From: Bactericera cockerelli | Taxonomy: Eukaryota; Arthropoda; Insecta; Hemiptera; Triozidae | Length of the DNA stretch: 64,000 nt | Assembly (NCBI GenBank): GCA_024516035.1 | Contig: CM044958.1 | Coordinates: 42,017,743 to 42,081,742 of the forward strand | Reading direction: 5' to 3' | In this document: piece after piece, positions 11,364 through 24,323 of the stretch | Position numbering within the stretch: the first letter of the stretch is position 1 | Layout: each line of letters opens with the position of its first letter | The notes under the pieces: generated by a model | Databases searched by the model: none | Told to the model about the DNA's origin: nothing | What the model saw: only the letters and a program-made list of their open reading frames with translations | Program-made: the position numbers and the translations under genes

Positions 11364-14089
11364 ATACTTTGGGCGTTGCCCCAGTGTCCTATACTCGGCA
11401 TTTTCATCTCCGCTGGGAACCATACATACTAAACAGTTTTGTCAGATGTATGCAACACAGCTAATATACACATACACATATACAAATATTAATTTATAAA
11501 CTTAGGTAATTCATAGGTATCTACACTATCTACCTAGTACCTACACATATATTCGAAACACTTATTATAGATTCTATCGAATCAAGGGTAAATCTCACTT
11601 GAGTAAAAGAAATGTTTGAAGCGTATTTCATGTAAACAAATTGTTTCCACAAAGTATTCTTCACTTATTTCCATAAAAGAATTTAATGTATTGATTTACT
11701 AGAAAATAGTTTTCATAAAAAAGCAACAACAAAAAATGATAGGCTGATGTTGGCGAAGAAAATGAGTGGAGCTTGAAATTTTACTCCAGCATTTTAAAAT
11801 TCAAAATTCTTCAGACAGCTATGGGCTGAGTGCTATTGAAATGAATAAGAAATTGATGAAAAGTGAAGTTAATATTCAACATTGATAGATTATTTTCAAT
11901 ATTAAAAAAGAAAATGTTCTTAATGTTGGAACAATACTTTTTAGTCGAGAGGAATAAAAAATTGTAGATATTTCTTATATCTGACGGAAAAATATGGTTT
12001 AATTTTACGAATAAATGGTTCTTCATTTTCAACTCGACAGATCAATGGTATTGTAATAAAAAAAAACTGAAAGAGAAGACTACGAAACCTGCTGAACACT
12101 GTTTTTCTATCACGCAACGCCAGACTTGGATTCATACAGAAATGTTCGTTTGGCACATCCACTGATTTCATATTCCCGCATGGGTTTCTTTCATAAGGAG
12201 ATACATTTAAATTACCTGAGTTTATAAAATAATAATTGTATATGCCTATATTAGCTGCATTGCACACATCTAACCTACCTGTAGGCTGTAGGTAATAATA
12301 CCTGGAGAGCGGAGGAGGAACCGCTCGGGTAGAGCAGGGATAATGTGATTGCGGGGGTAATGGAATAGCGGGAATAATGCGACGCATGCATAGAAAAAGA
12401 CATAAAAGTAAATTGATATTTATGACGTTGCCAAACTAGCAGCTCATTTTCTGCCTCCATTGTACTCCAGACTCGTTGTGTAGGGTTATGAGAAAATTAA
12501 TCTATGTTTCCTAACCCTCCGCCCTCCTGCCCACCCGATTGACACGTGATTCACCTGTTGCTAGATACACGGGTGCATTAAATTTATATATTATTTAAGT
12601 ACAAGAATCACAATAATATTATACTAATACTGCTAAAATATTATTTTTTGTATAGGCTAATCTGTAGATACACCCTCTTTACATTATAGCTAATACACGG
12701 ATTAAATATAAAATATATCCAAAAAAGCATTTCAAATATAAAATGGGCTCCAATAATACGATTACACCAGACAACTTTATTTGGTAAAGAATTTATACGT
12801 TTGCTTTCGACTTTTTAGTCTTTGCTACGAAATTTATTTTGCCATTAATTTTCAGGTCAATGAATTTGCTTACTCATACAATATTTGTAGGCCCCAAACT
12901 TTTAGTAAATAGTCGACATAAACAATTTGCTGATATCTTTGTTTACAATTTTCTTTCCAATCGTATTAATATCCTAGATTTCCTAGAATACAACCTACTA
13001 ATGAAATATGTACATTCGAATTTCAGAGGTTAGTTTTCAGATGGTTCGTAACAGCTGTTTGTTAGCTGCTGAAAAAACTTTCAAATGTTAAAGTTACTCG
13101 ATAATTCATATTTTCCCTTGAGCCTCAAGTTCCATACAAAGAACTACCTAGAGTTCTTCGGATACGAAATCGAAAGTTCATCTAACAAGAAAAGTTTTAC
13201 CGCTCCGCCGTGGGAAATTTCACAGTAACAAGTTCTGAAAGACAATTTAGAGAAATATTTTAGTTTGAATTTGACCGGATGTTGTTGAAACACTCTTATC
13301 CACAAAAAAGTCAGCCATAACTCAATCATACCTGTGAAAGACCTGGAAGTTCGAAGTGATTTCCCATCTATAGGAGCATTGCTCATACAATTAAATGTCA
13401 CTCTGAGATTAGGACATCCAACAATGGCTCTTAAACGTAGCTTAAAAGTATCAAACCCCGTTTGATACTGAATATATATATATTTTTTTAAAGAATATTT
13501 TCATTGTGATAAATATTAAAATGGGTTATTCTGATGTGATGGGAACAAGCCTTACAGTTTAAAATACATTTAAAAAATAACCTACAATATGCGTTGGTCG
13601 CAGTTTTGATTTTGCCTGAATTTTGACCCCAAGTTAATAATTGAATGAATCTTTTTCAAAGCTTATACCTAAACATAATAAAAACTAAGAGTACAAGAAA
13701 TGAAGAAAGTGATGTAATCTCTAACTGTCACCTGGTCTGTCCAAATACAATTAACTATCATCATTCCTCAATATTAAAACGTGACAAAATATGGCAAAAA
13801 TGTTACGAAACCAGCACCTCAAAGTTTATCAAAGTTTTGAGATGAACAAAAACAGAAGGAAGAGGGGAACAAACTAATTTGTATAAACTTTGTTACCAAC
13901 TTACCACCGACTTTGAGAAATTTTAAACCATCAACAACAAGGAACATTTTGTTGAAAAGTTAAACTCATATCTCGAGACTCACTGATATGCCTATTTGGA
14001 AATAAATTAATCCACCAGGTAAAGTTGTGAGTTTAGTTCAAATTTCATTGCCATAGGAGAATTTCTCTTTTCATACAAAAACCCTTATA
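11364..14089. other. AT-rich, no gene or repeat recognised
   Basis: Frames up to 148 codons on the minus strand at 11941-12387 lack any domain or codon bias. Confidence 0.55.
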
Positions 14090-15517
14090 CAGGGTGGACC
14101 AAAAAAACGTTTACACCCGTTAATGGTAGATTACTGACGACATTTCCAGGCTGGATCTGCAATCCGTTTTTTCGGATTCGCCTTTGTAACTGCACAAAGT
14201 GATTTTTTTGCAACTTTCCGAAAAAGTCCGACTTGGGCTTATTCTTCAGGTCAGTACTTTTTTCCTGTTTAAGATGAGTTGATTCTGAACAATTTTGCAG
14301 AAAGCCAACAAAATTTCGATGTTTCTAGCTACACTACTTTGTTTTTCACGATTTGGTATGTCATATTTTTTTACAACTGAACAGAAAAAAAACACCCAAA
14401 AAAACTTTTTTACTAAATAAAACACTCGACATTTGTCCGAACAAATTTTGGCACAGACATGGGCAAATTTGATAAAAGTTGGCGGCCGCCCCGAGGATGC
14501 TAAAACATAATTTTACGAATTTTTATCACGTGATCTTCTGGGAAAAATTATTAGATGTTTGCCAAAAACTCTTCAAAAATCCTAAGAGTGTTCTAGCTGT
14601 AGACTGTGTAAGGGCGTCTTGTATTGTTTACAAAAATTGTTTACATTGCTTTTTTTGAATACCGCGGTCTCACATGCCTTCATCAGCCAGTTTAGGAAAA
14701 TTCAAATGATATTTTTCTTGCTTCTCAGATTGTCAGTGGTGTTAGCTAGATGTGGTAGTGCTAAGAGTGTTAGTCGCATGACCGAGGTTCAATTCTCGTC
14801 GGTCAATATTATTTTAATTATCAAAAAAATCTGAAGGAATATTTTATTCATACCTGTATCTGACCTTTTGTAACACCAACAACTTATGGTTTTTTTGGGG
14901 GTAATACCATCTGTAAATTGAGTTATATCAGATACTATTGGTATCACAATACACATAATTATTATTCATGTAAGCCCCTGAGAGACTGCCTTGATAATGT
15001 AAGGATGGTTTTTCTTATGCTTCCCTACGAGAGAAAAAAAAACTAGCGAATTTTCCAAACGAAAATAGAGTTTATGAAATAAATCCAGGTAAATATGTAG
15101 GTAGGTTCTTCTATCATAAACAATACTAATTAAATAACAAATATTTACCGATTGCCAAGTCTCAATAGAAGTCTTGAAAAAAACAAGATAATATTTTGTA
15201 AAATTAATAAACTTTTGCAGTCTTTATTATGTTTTATACTATTTTGATATAAACAAAAAGGTATTTAAAAAAACATTTTGTGTTAGTATGTTCAATGAGA
15301 AACGATTAGACGCGCACGATTAGCTTAGTGGTAAGCTAGTCCACCCGGTCCGAACGCCAGAGCCAGCAAAAAATTCATGACTACAAAATAAAAAAGACTG
15401 TTGCCATTTTTTATTTAGCCAAAGTACACACTATGGAATCTCCTCACACAAATTTTTGAAACCAATGGTGACTTTAGTACCTTAGTTCTAACTCAGAACT
15501 GTCCCTCTACCTTCTTG

Positions 15518-15571
15518 CCTTTCTCTCTCTCTCTCTCTGTTTCGCTCTCTGCCTCTTTCCCTCTCTCTCTC

Positions 15572-15619
<48 letters not shown>
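15518..15619. repeat. (CT)n microsatellite inside the mariner-like element
   Basis: About 100 bp of interrupted CT/GA dinucleotides. Confidence 0.95.
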
Positions 15620-15622
<3 letters not shown>

Positions 15623-15633
15623 TCTCAATTCTC

Positions 15634-15800
15634 TTAGAGGAACTGTTGGAAGTGGCGTCCACCTTCCTGGATGCAAAGGTTGAACCTCTTCATCATGTTC
15701 CGTCGAATGTTGCGGAAGATTCCAGGTTTTTCTGTCAGGTCATCGAATGCCAACAGGATTCTTGCTACCAGATTTTGTAAACTATGTTTTTCACGTGATC
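15634..15800 (-). pseudogene. 3' remnant of a mariner-like transposase gene
   Basis: The minus strand reads LVARILLAFDDLTEKPGIFR then NIRRNMMKRFNLCIQEGGRH and FQQFL followed by TAA at 15636-15634. This R..C...GG.HF.. ending is the usual C-terminus of this transposase type. Upstream of about 15800 no frame continues. The neighbouring microsatellite starts just after the stop. Confidence 0.8.
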
Positions 15801-17803
15801 CCAAATGTTCCTGTTGGCAACTCCATATGCTAAATGCGTATCTGCCATTTCAGCATCTGAATTATAATAATGTAACTTGTACTAAAAAAACTCAAGAAGT
15901 TTAAAGATAATATTATTTTATTTTCACAGAATGCAGAAAAATATGCTTCAAAACTATCATCGAGAAACAAACAATCATTCATTTGACTGGCCTTTAATTA
16001 ATTCCAAGGAAAATAATTATCAGACATGAATAGCTAATTACTCTTTGAGTACAAGACGACCCTACACGGTCAACACTTTTAAGATTTTGAACATCATTTT
16101 TTGAGACTTACGTGGTTTGTTTACCCAGAAGATCACGTGATAAAAAATCGTAAAATTATTTTTTAGCATCCTTGGGTTGGCCGCCAACTTTTATCAAACT
16201 TGCCCATGTCTGTGCCAAAATTTGCTCGGGCAAATCTTGAGTGTTTCAAAGTGTAAAAAATTTACATGAGAATTTTTTTTCTATTCAGGTGTCAAAAAAG
16301 ATTCCAAACCAAACCGTAAAAAACTAAGTAGTGTAGCTAGAAAAATCGAAATTTTGTTGGCTTTCTGCAGAAATGTTCAGAATCAACTCATCTTAAACAG
16401 GAAAAAAGTTCTGACCTGAAGAATAAGCCAAAGTAGGACTTTTTCAGAAAGTTGCAAAAAATCACTTTGTGCACTTATAAAGGCGAATCCGAAAAAACGG
16501 ATCGCAGATCCGGCCTGGAAATGTCGTCAGTAATCTACCATTAACGGGTGTAAACGTTTTTTTGGTCCACCCTGTATAATATAGTACTTTCACAAACCAA
16601 TGGAATAGTGGAGAGGCTTCTTTTGAAGCTTCATTGTAAACTTGGAAAAAAACCTGTTTAAAGCTTTGTTTTTTCTTCGTCACAAAATTTTTATTCCTTC
16701 ATTGAATTAAGACAAAACTTTGTTTTTCCTTGTCCGACTATCAGAATAACATTACATAGGTACTGAATGTTCCTCAAATACGTAGTAAAAATACTGTGGG
16801 TGAGATAGAACTTGTCAATTAGAAATGAAAATAATATTTTCAAGATGGTGGTCACTGGTCATTTTGTGATTTTGAGAGAATACACGGTCTTTGTATGTAC
16901 ACTTTCATTGCAGATTTATACGTGAGCTTTCTTTATTTGTGAGGGTCTTTGCTATTTTAAATGTATTAATGTATTCTGCCATTGTAGTAATAGAATAGAA
17001 TATACCTTGTTTATACTGTTCTTTACTCCAGCAGTCATCCCTAAAACTTTTCAATCCTACTCAGGACTTTTTCTGCCATGAGCTGTGGACTGTGGAAAAA
17101 AATTCTGTCAAGCAAAACAAGAAAAACAAACACAAATGCATCTTTTCTTTTCACATCAATGAAAAAATCAATATTGTCTTTCACACGCCAAACATGATTT
17201 GTGTATTAATTCATAACTTCTCCATGAATGTAGGACGGATGACAAGGATGAGAGGGATACGAGATGATAATAAGAAATCCCTGTGAAAGATAAGAAAGAG
17301 ACAGTGACAAGAAAGGAATTGAGTTGAGTGCATTTGTTAATTGAAAATTCCAGGTCAGTAATTTTGAAGTCCAGTGAGGAAAGGATTATCACCAGATTAT
17401 CAACAAGACGGTAACTCAACTTGAAAACCCTTGAGAGAGAAAGAGAAATTGAGAGTGAAAAAGAGAGAGAGAGAGAAAGAGAGAATGAGAGAAAGAGAAA
17501 ATGAGAGAGAGAACAGAGACAGAGAGAATATTTATTTTGGTTGTCAATCTCTGGCTGATTTTTTTTTTTTTTTTTTTTTTTAGGATTGAGCAGTTGAGTA
17601 TCTTCAATTTAATCCTTGAGCAAAACAGTAATAATAACTGATTTTTACTTGGTCCATTACACTCGATAAATTATTCTAATGATTGTCTATAGATCAAGCA
17701 AGTTATGTGATCGGGATAATTATAATAAAAAAAAAATTCCTAGACTACCTTGAAAGAAGAAGCTTTTAGTGAAAGAGAAGAGGTTCATGTTATAACAAAA
17801 GAG

Positions 17804-17946
17804 TTATCATATTTGTGTGTAATCACTTTCGTGATATCACAACTACTCAAACTCGTTTTACTAAATCTACGCTGAAACCGGGACTTGAACCACCGACCTC
17901 CAGGTTACAAGTCCGCTGCCTTATCGATCAAGCTACTGAGGTCGGT
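17804..17946 (-). mobile_element. tRNA-derived SINE (family C), copy 2
   Basis: Best-preserved copy, with head through ACCTGGAGGTCGGTGGTTCA. Target duplication AACAAAAGAG on both sides (17794-17803 and 17947-17956). Confidence 0.88.
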
Positions 17947-17956
17947 AACAAAAGAG

Positions 17957-19785
17957 GTTATTGTTATATCATTGATTGAAGATAGAAAATAGTCCCAAGT
18001 ATGTATTAGATTTTCTTCCTATAATAAATTTGAGTTTCCTCTGTTTCTCTCATCCACCAATTATTTACTTTTACCCCTCCAGGTTACTCTTCTCACCTCC
18101 ATCTTGTTACAGAAACAAATCTTTATTAAATTTATCAAACTTAATTTGTCCTTCTATTTCTTTCCTTGCTTGAAAAAATAGGTTCAAATTAGAAGTAAAA
18201 ATCTTTCTTTCTACCTCACAAGCTTCATTTCACCTGCTCTCCCTCTTTTTTTCTTTAATTTTCTCTTATTCTATTTTCTTTCTATTTTTCCTCCAGATGC
18301 CAGCACATATGGTCATTTGTTCGAGTATGATTTAATGAAATCTAATGTAACCTCAAAAAGTCTCTGTTCTTTATTTCTTTTCATATTAACCCTGCCTCTC
18401 TCTCTCTTTCTCTTCTTTCCTCTGATTTAGAGCATTATAACTCTCGAGTTTTATCCCTCCACCATTCTCAAATCCACACAATACATTGAATGACGCGAGG
18501 AAAGCACAAAAGCTTGGAGATAATAATAGAAAACATAAATTCCGAAAAGAAAGTTCTCAACCATTTCTTGAGCAGAGCGGCCGATATGTTTGCTTCTGAA
18601 AAATTAGAACTAGCCAATGCTAGCTAGAAATGTGTAAACAATTTTACCATCGATCAATATCAGAACGAAAATTTGCTATTTTAATAACAGACCAGTAACA
18701 AAAAAGACATCACATTTGTTATATCTGTTTAACACAAAATTAATTAAGCCTCAAAATAAACGAGAAGAAAGTTTTCATGATTTATTATTACCTACAAAAC
18801 TTTTTTTCCCGGATTTTTTTTATTAATGTAATGAACATTGTTTCGGAATGCCTAAACCATTTTCTAACCCAATAGCTGATGCAGGCTGGCAAATATTGTT
18901 TAGTCATTTAGAAAGTTCAATTAAAAGACAAAGGGCCCTAAAATAGAAAGCATAGAAATTTTTCTAATAATTGTTTTTTTTGTCTGAGAACTTTTTTGAC
19001 ATTTTTTATATTAAAAAAATATAGTTTTTAAAATTCTCGAAATTTATTTGGAGGGGGCAGGGTGTAAGTTTGTAAAACATTTTCTGCTCTGTGGGATTTT
19101 TTACTGTAGAGATTTATGGGTTTATTAGAGTGCGCTCCCCTTATCACTCCGCTTTCTCTTTTTCCTCCTCTTACTTTTTCTTAATTTCTTTATTTTTTCG
19201 CTCTCTTTTTCCTTCTAGGAAACTTACTTTTATTTACTGGGTGGGAACGCTAAAAATTACTACTAAGAAAAAATCGGTAATTTGTCAAAATGAATTTTAT
19301 TGTTTTACATTTCAGTTGTGTGACTGTGTGTGAGTTCAATTTAGTCTCATTGTGAAATACGAGCAAACTGCTAGTTCATTATGATATGGCTTAATATCTG
19401 AAATGAGCATTGCACAAATTTATTTTTAAGAAAAAGCTTTCCTCGGGTATTTAAATATCAAACACCTCGGCCGAGGTGTGAAGAACGCCCCATACAAAGA
19501 AAGAGACAGCGCGGCAGAGTATAAGGTAACGGATTCTGTTTACCCTTTGTACTCAGATTACCGCATATTGCATAGTTTCAACAGTTACTAGGCGTTCATA
19601 CAAAATGAACACGGTTTTAATTTTTTTAAATCTGCCTGATTCCTCCTCACAAGTTCTCCACAAACACAAGACTGTAGTCAAGAGGAAAATGCTACCCTAT
19701 CCCGAAATTTTCAGAGTAGATAGTTTTTGGCCACATTGATATCCCCAAAAGTGGGCCAGTTAATATTTTCATTTTGAAATTAATC
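17957..19785. other. No gene recognised
   Basis: Pyrimidine-rich 18230-18430, otherwise AT-rich unique sequence. Confidence 0.55.
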
Positions 19786-19792
19786 GATTAGG

Positions 19793-20452
19793 CAGTGGTT
19801 CCCAACTGGTGGTCGCGACCCACTGGTGGGTCGCGAGAAGGTTTCAAGTGGGTCGCCAGAAGGTTTCATGGTCTTCGCAAGGTCTAAGTTTTTAGGTAGA
19901 AATTTTTTAAAAGTTTTCTGATTCGTAAAAATGTTAAATAAAAATCCAATGGCGCTCTTTATTGAAGAAAAAAAAAATTGTGTACAAAATGTACCCTTAG
20001 ACTTCGAGGAGTTAATTATTATAATATGAATCAGCAGTGCACAGCATCAGACACGTGCCATACACCTTTAAATTATTTTACGTTATTTATTTAGTTTTTA
20101 ATAACTCATTATCCTGCTTGAGAAAATCCGCCAAGGGCGGGAATCAAACCCGCAACCTCGGGTTCAAAGTCAGGAGTGCTACCTCTGAGCCACCAGCCCA
20201 CTTTTTTTTCCTTTTTCCTAATTTTGTTAATTAATTGAATGTTTAACAATTAATAATTTTTATTGTTTGCCTCTTAATAAAATGATTAATTATTTGTTGT
20301 TTTTTTCTCAAAATACCTTTTAGAATTTTAGATTAAGAAAGATTGAAAAAAGCAACTACGAAAGAGGAAGGGGTGAATACACATTTGGTGGGTCGCGGGT
20401 CTCAGAAATTTAAAAAAGTGGGTCGCAGTGGAAGTTGAGTTGGGAACCACTG
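19793..20452. mobile_element. hAT-like MITE (660 bp)
   Basis: Ends are inverted: CAGTGGTTCCCAACTGGTGG at the left and GTTGAGTTGGGAACCACTG at the right, with GTGGGTCGCG words just inside. These are typical Charlie-type hAT ends. A 7-bp duplication GATTAGG flanks it (19786-19792 and 20453-20459). No transposase frame. It carries a tRNA-like block at 20128-20205. Confidence 0.8.
20128..20205 (-). tRNA. tRNA-like block inside the hAT MITE
   Basis: Minus strand reads GGTGGCTCAGAGGTAGCACT (A box), then GTTGCGGGTTTGATTCCCGC (B box and T-arm with good pairing). The anticodon arm is irregular. More likely an inserted SINE head than an active gene. Confidence 0.4.
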
Positions 20453-20516
20453 GATTAGGGTATCGAATGAAAGGTTTTGTTTTCTTGATAGCAAGTGTTA
20501 AATTAGAGAATCTGAG

Positions 20517-20690
20517 AGAAATCTACAGTTCACAGAGCCACTAACTGAACTATAAAGAGAAGTCTACAGTTCACAGAGCCACTAACTGAATTATAAAGAG
20601 AAGTCTACAGTTCACAGAGCCAGTAGCTCAACTATAAAGAGAAGCCTACAGTTCACAGAGCCAGTAGGTGAACTATAAAATAAAGCACTA
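20517..20690. repeat. 41-bp tandem repeat, four copies
   Basis: Unit includes CTACAGTTCACAGAGCCA and ACTATAAAGAGAAG. Lies 60 bp after the hAT MITE. Confidence 0.9.
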
Positions 20691-21778
20691 AGAGTTGTTA
20701 AATGTTTTGCTCTCAGTAGTAGTAGAAAATCTCTCTGCAAATATAATAATTGAAATTAATAATTTGATTACACCTCTCACCCCATATTTAAATAAACCAA
20801 GATAAAAAATAATGTTTCAAAGATGAACACGGGTTGGGGTTTTCTATTCTGATATAAAACTTTAAATGGCACAGAACTTTCTTTACAATCAAAGCTTTAC
20901 TATGTTGATTTATAAAGCACATTATACCCTTTACGTAATTTACATAATTTTTTGTAGGTATAGTTCTAGTTTACAAAGATAGCCCAAATTTAGTATGAAT
21001 GATGTGGTGAAACGTATTTAAAAAAAAAAATAGATCAAAATTGGAAAAACACTGAATGCGTTTTGAAAGCGCTCTTAAAGTATTTTTATTAATAAAAAAA
21101 AATTGGTCTACCTATTTGGAACAATTAAAAAAGTCACACTCGTCTAAAACAATGCACTATTCTCAACCTAAAACAAATAAACAAATCGTTTGTATTTTTT
21201 GTACAACTTTGTATAATGTGAAATTTCTTTTCCTTATAATGGTATCCTTTATGTATACTCGTACATAGGACAATTTTTTCTGAAGAAGTGACGAGTAAAG
21301 CTGGAGAAAAATGAAAATTATAAGAGTATGTTGAAGCGTGTCAAAGAAACATACAAGGTACCTGATGAAAATATGCGTTCAAATTCAAATCATGCGTTTC
21401 GGGGAAAAAATATTGCGTTTATATGTTTGTAGATTGGTACCTTCTGTGAAAATATGTCAAACCTATTCTCAGAGCTCGTTGACTAAGAGAAAAATGTACA
21501 TTTAACACTTCTGCCACCGGCGGCGGAGTTCTCAACAAATAGGTACATGCGCTTCCCAGGAAAAAACTAAATATGCTATTAAATTTTAATGTGCAGTGCA
21601 GTTTTGTAGGTATAATAAGGCCAGGATCCTACTAAGTGCAACATTTCGTTGCGCAACGTTGCATAATATACCGCTCTCTCTGTGGAATCAAATAAGACTG
21701 AAAACTCAACGCTTTGCAACGCTGTGCCACATTTGGGGCGAAGCTCCTCTGCTGAGAACCTCGCAAATGTTGCAGCAA

Positions 21779-21827
21779 CATTGAGGTGAAAAGTTTTGTT
21801 CACACTTTTCAGCTTTTCACCTCAATG
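21779..21827. other. 15-bp inverted repeat
   Basis: CATTGAGGTGAAAAG and CTTTTCACCTCAATG separated by 19 bases. Just upstream are several GCAACRTTGC-type words (21640-21670, 21765-21780). Confidence 0.75.
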
Positions 21828-22562
21828 ACCAAAACATAGCAGAATGTTGTTCTCATGGAAGTCTTATACAATGGTACGGATTCCCACAATTGTAAATAAG
21901 AGACTCATACATTTACATATTGTAGCTACTGTCCAATTGATATTATGACCAATTTAGAGCCAAATTATGAAATAAGATTAAAACGGGGGTAAGGAAACAC
22001 CTAATCCCAGAGGTGGTCTATGATTGGTGGAAATGCAACTTGAGGGGCTGTCTTTCCTTATATTCATTCTAATAATGTATCCCGAATTATAATTAGATAT
22101 CCATAAAGGTGAACCATCACTACCTAATTTATCAATTTTTGTACTAATAATGTTTTCTTAAATAAATGTCAATGCACGTATAGGTAGGTACTTACATATT
22201 ATATTCCTTTAATATGACTGCATTGAAAATGTTCTTTAAAACAAACTACATTTTTTTATAGTCACTGTTATCCCACCTCCCTTCTCTCTTCTCCTCATTG
22301 TCTTTATCCCACGCTTCACTCCACTTATTACTTTTTATTCAATTCAAAGGCTCCTAGCCTTTCCTCTCATAGTATTTCATTTATTGCCTGGATCTCTCGC
22401 TCGCATTACTATGTTTTATGACTTTTCTATTTCCTTGGTGGAACAACGAGTGTTATTATTTTTTTTGCTTCTCCTAAATAAAAACAATCATTGTATGCAA
22501 CCTGCATTACAAATAACTGTTCAACCTCTTCCTCCTCTGCTAGTCATCCTCTAGTATTTCTA

Positions 22563-23390
22563 CAGGGTGTCCCAGGATGCAAATATTTGGACAGGGTTCA
22601 GAAAAGATTTATTTTCTACTTCAATTTACGCTATCCTGATCTGACGGTGCAACTTGATTCGCTTGCTAATCGTCGTCTTCAGGCGGATTCAAGATTTTTC
22701 CGAAAACTAGTTGCTGGTGAACTTGACTGCTCCGAGTTGTTGGGCCTGGTTTCATTGAACTGCCATCGGAAACTAAGGAGAAGCAACACATTCTATGTTC
22801 CAACCTGTGGAACTAACTACGCTTATAACTCGCCTATCAATAGAATGATGAGAGCAGCTAATACATCATCTATTGATGTCTTTTTAAAAAATTGATGTGA
22901 TGTTTACTGTGATCTATTGTAGCTTTGTCTACTTGATTTTACCTTGTCTTTCATTCTATTATTTAATTTTGCTATTATCTTTACATTTTTGACACTGTGA
23001 TATATATTTAATTATTTTTTTTACCTTTATTGTTGTATTTATCTGTTTATATATTGACATTTGTAAATAGGACTAGCTCCGTTAATAAACACCCGTTTAC
23101 CGGTCTTATTATTATTATTATTATTATTATTTTAAGGGTAGTTCCGGCATCTTATGGACTATCAAAAAAGCTGAAGTTGCAGTGGGCCATTTTGTTTTGT
23201 TAAAAAATTGTAGCCAAATCAATGTTTTTCCCACAGGTCAAGAGGTCGTTCGTTTTTGACGAAATCATGGCCATTAAGTAATGTGTGAGTAGATATGTAA
23301 GGCAAGTTAAGCCCCACTGCACCTTCAGCTTATTTGATAGGTAATGAGGTGCCGGGCCTAAATATTTATATCTGTTCCTGAGACACCCTA
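22563..23390. mobile_element. Mariner-type MITE split by a LINE insertion
   Basis: Left end CAGGGTGTCCCAGGATGC after TA, right end CCTGAGACACCCTA before TA. A further inverted match (AAGCTGAAGTTGCAGTGGG at about 23170 versus CCCACTGCACCTTCAGCTT at about 23320) shows that the arms were ~90 bp long. The left arm is interrupted at about 22595-23133 by a LINE fragment. Confidence 0.7.
22595..23133 (+). pseudogene. 3' end of a non-LTR retrotransposon (ORF2 C-terminus)
   Basis: Encodes DRVQKRFIFYFNLRYPDLTV, then LANRRLQADSRFFRKLVAGE and TNYAYNSPINRMMRAANTSS, ending at TGA 22893-22895. The pattern (RR...D..FL..L; TNY..NSP..RM) is typical of the C-terminal end of Jockey/I/R1-type reverse transcriptase proteins. 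A 3'UTR and a (TTA)n tail at 23107-23133 follow. The reading frame upstream of 22595 is MITE sequence. 5' truncated. Confidence 0.75.
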
Positions 23391-23434
23391 TACATCTCTT
23401 TCTTTATTTTCTCTCACATCTTCTTCTCCCTTTG

Positions 23435-23655
23435 AATAATAATAATAGTAACACTCTTTAGTGTAAGTCAACCACCAGGCGATGTTAATGCTCAAAGCAT
23501 TATCTACTACCTAACCCTCAGAGTCTTATTATTATGTGGTCAAGAACTCAAATGAATGAGGAAAAATTCATGCACTAGGTAGAATACGAATCAACGGATC
23601 CCTACGCTACCGGATTGCCAGACTACCGCGTTAACCATTTGACTACCAGTGCACA
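23435..23655 (-). mobile_element. tRNA-derived SINE with (TTA)n tail (family D), copy 3
   Basis: Full-length match from AATAATAATAGTAACACTC to GACTACCAGTGCAC, with CGGATCCCTACGCTACCGG in the head. The most complete minus-strand copy. Confidence 0.78.
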
Positions 23656-23839
23656 TTTCTGTTTTTCTGCCTGCTATCTATTTTATTCTTATACTTAACT
23701 AACTTCTCTCCCTCTCTTTTACTCTCCTACAGTCCCTCATACGCTCATTCTCCCTCATTATCTTTGTCTCTTTCTCTCTCGTTTGCTTTTACTCTCTCTC
23801 TCTCTCTCACTTACTCACTTTCTCTATCTCTCTATATAC

Positions 23840-23974
23840 AGGGTCTGCCAAAAAAAAGGAGCCACTCGAAATTTCTAGAGAACGGATTAAATTTTTTTAA
23901 ATGCTAAAACACGTACCTATACCTTATAAAAGAGAGTTTCACTCACTGACTGACTCACTCACTGATTCATCACT
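23840..23974 (+). mobile_element. Mariner-type left end running into the assembly gap
   Basis: CAGGGTCTGCC after TATA, GGAGCCACTCGAAATTTC, then sequence up to the gap. Anything internal is hidden by the gap. Confidence 0.5.
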
Positions 23975-24074
23975 NNNNNNNNNNNNNNNNNNNNNNNNNN
24001 NNNNNNNNNNNNNNNNNNNNNNNNNNNNNNNNNNNNNNNNNNNNNNNNNNNNNNNNNNNNNNNNNNNNNNNNNN
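23975..24074. other. Assembly gap (100 N)
   Basis: Exactly 100 Ns, so a scaffolding placeholder of unknown true size. CACTCACTGACTGACTC repeats on its left side suggest a repeat-caused break. Confidence 0.99.
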
Positions 24075-24194
24075 CATTCGCTCCCTCTCTAACTCTAACA
24101 CTATTGGAAAAATCTATTGTTGCAGAGCCTTTCTCTACTGAAAGACCGGGCTGTTTTACAGGGATTTTTAGTTCGATACCCGAGGAACATAAAG

Positions 24195-24323
24195 TGTTGT
24201 CATATTTGTGTTAATCACAATAATGATTTCATAAACTACTCAAACTCCCTTTTCTAAAAATTTTCTTCGGAATTAAACCACCAGAGGTTACAAGTCCGCC
24301 GCCTTATCGATCACGCCTTATCG
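24195..24323 (-). mobile_element. tRNA-derived SINE (family C), copy 3, decayed
   Basis: Body and most of the head are recognisable (TTACAAGTCCGCCGCCTTAT), but the 5' end is scrambled and no target duplication is visible. Lies just after the assembly gap. Confidence 0.7.

Larger units (their letters stand above)
14090..16574 (-). mobile_element. Tc1/mariner-like element with ~460-bp inverted repeats
   Basis: Left end CAGGGTGGACCAAAAAAACG, right end its inverse, TA on both sides. The arms (about 14090-14560 and 16110-16574) match in inverse over GTTTACACCCGTTAATGG, GCACAGACATGGGCAA and ATCACGTGAT. The middle holds a (CT)n tract, the decayed 3' end of a transposase gene and tRNA-like words at 14752-14803 and 15318-15366. 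Confidence 0.85.

Noticed and set aside
15488..15676. ORF rich in RE dipeptides
   Set aside because: Translation of the (CT)n microsatellite.
20128..20205. Functional tRNA gene
   Set aside because: Good A and B boxes but an irregular anticodon arm, and inside a MITE; treated as a tRNA-derived block.
22491..22595. N-terminal start of the 134-codon frame
   Set aside because: This part is flank and MITE end; LINE homology begins only at about 22595.
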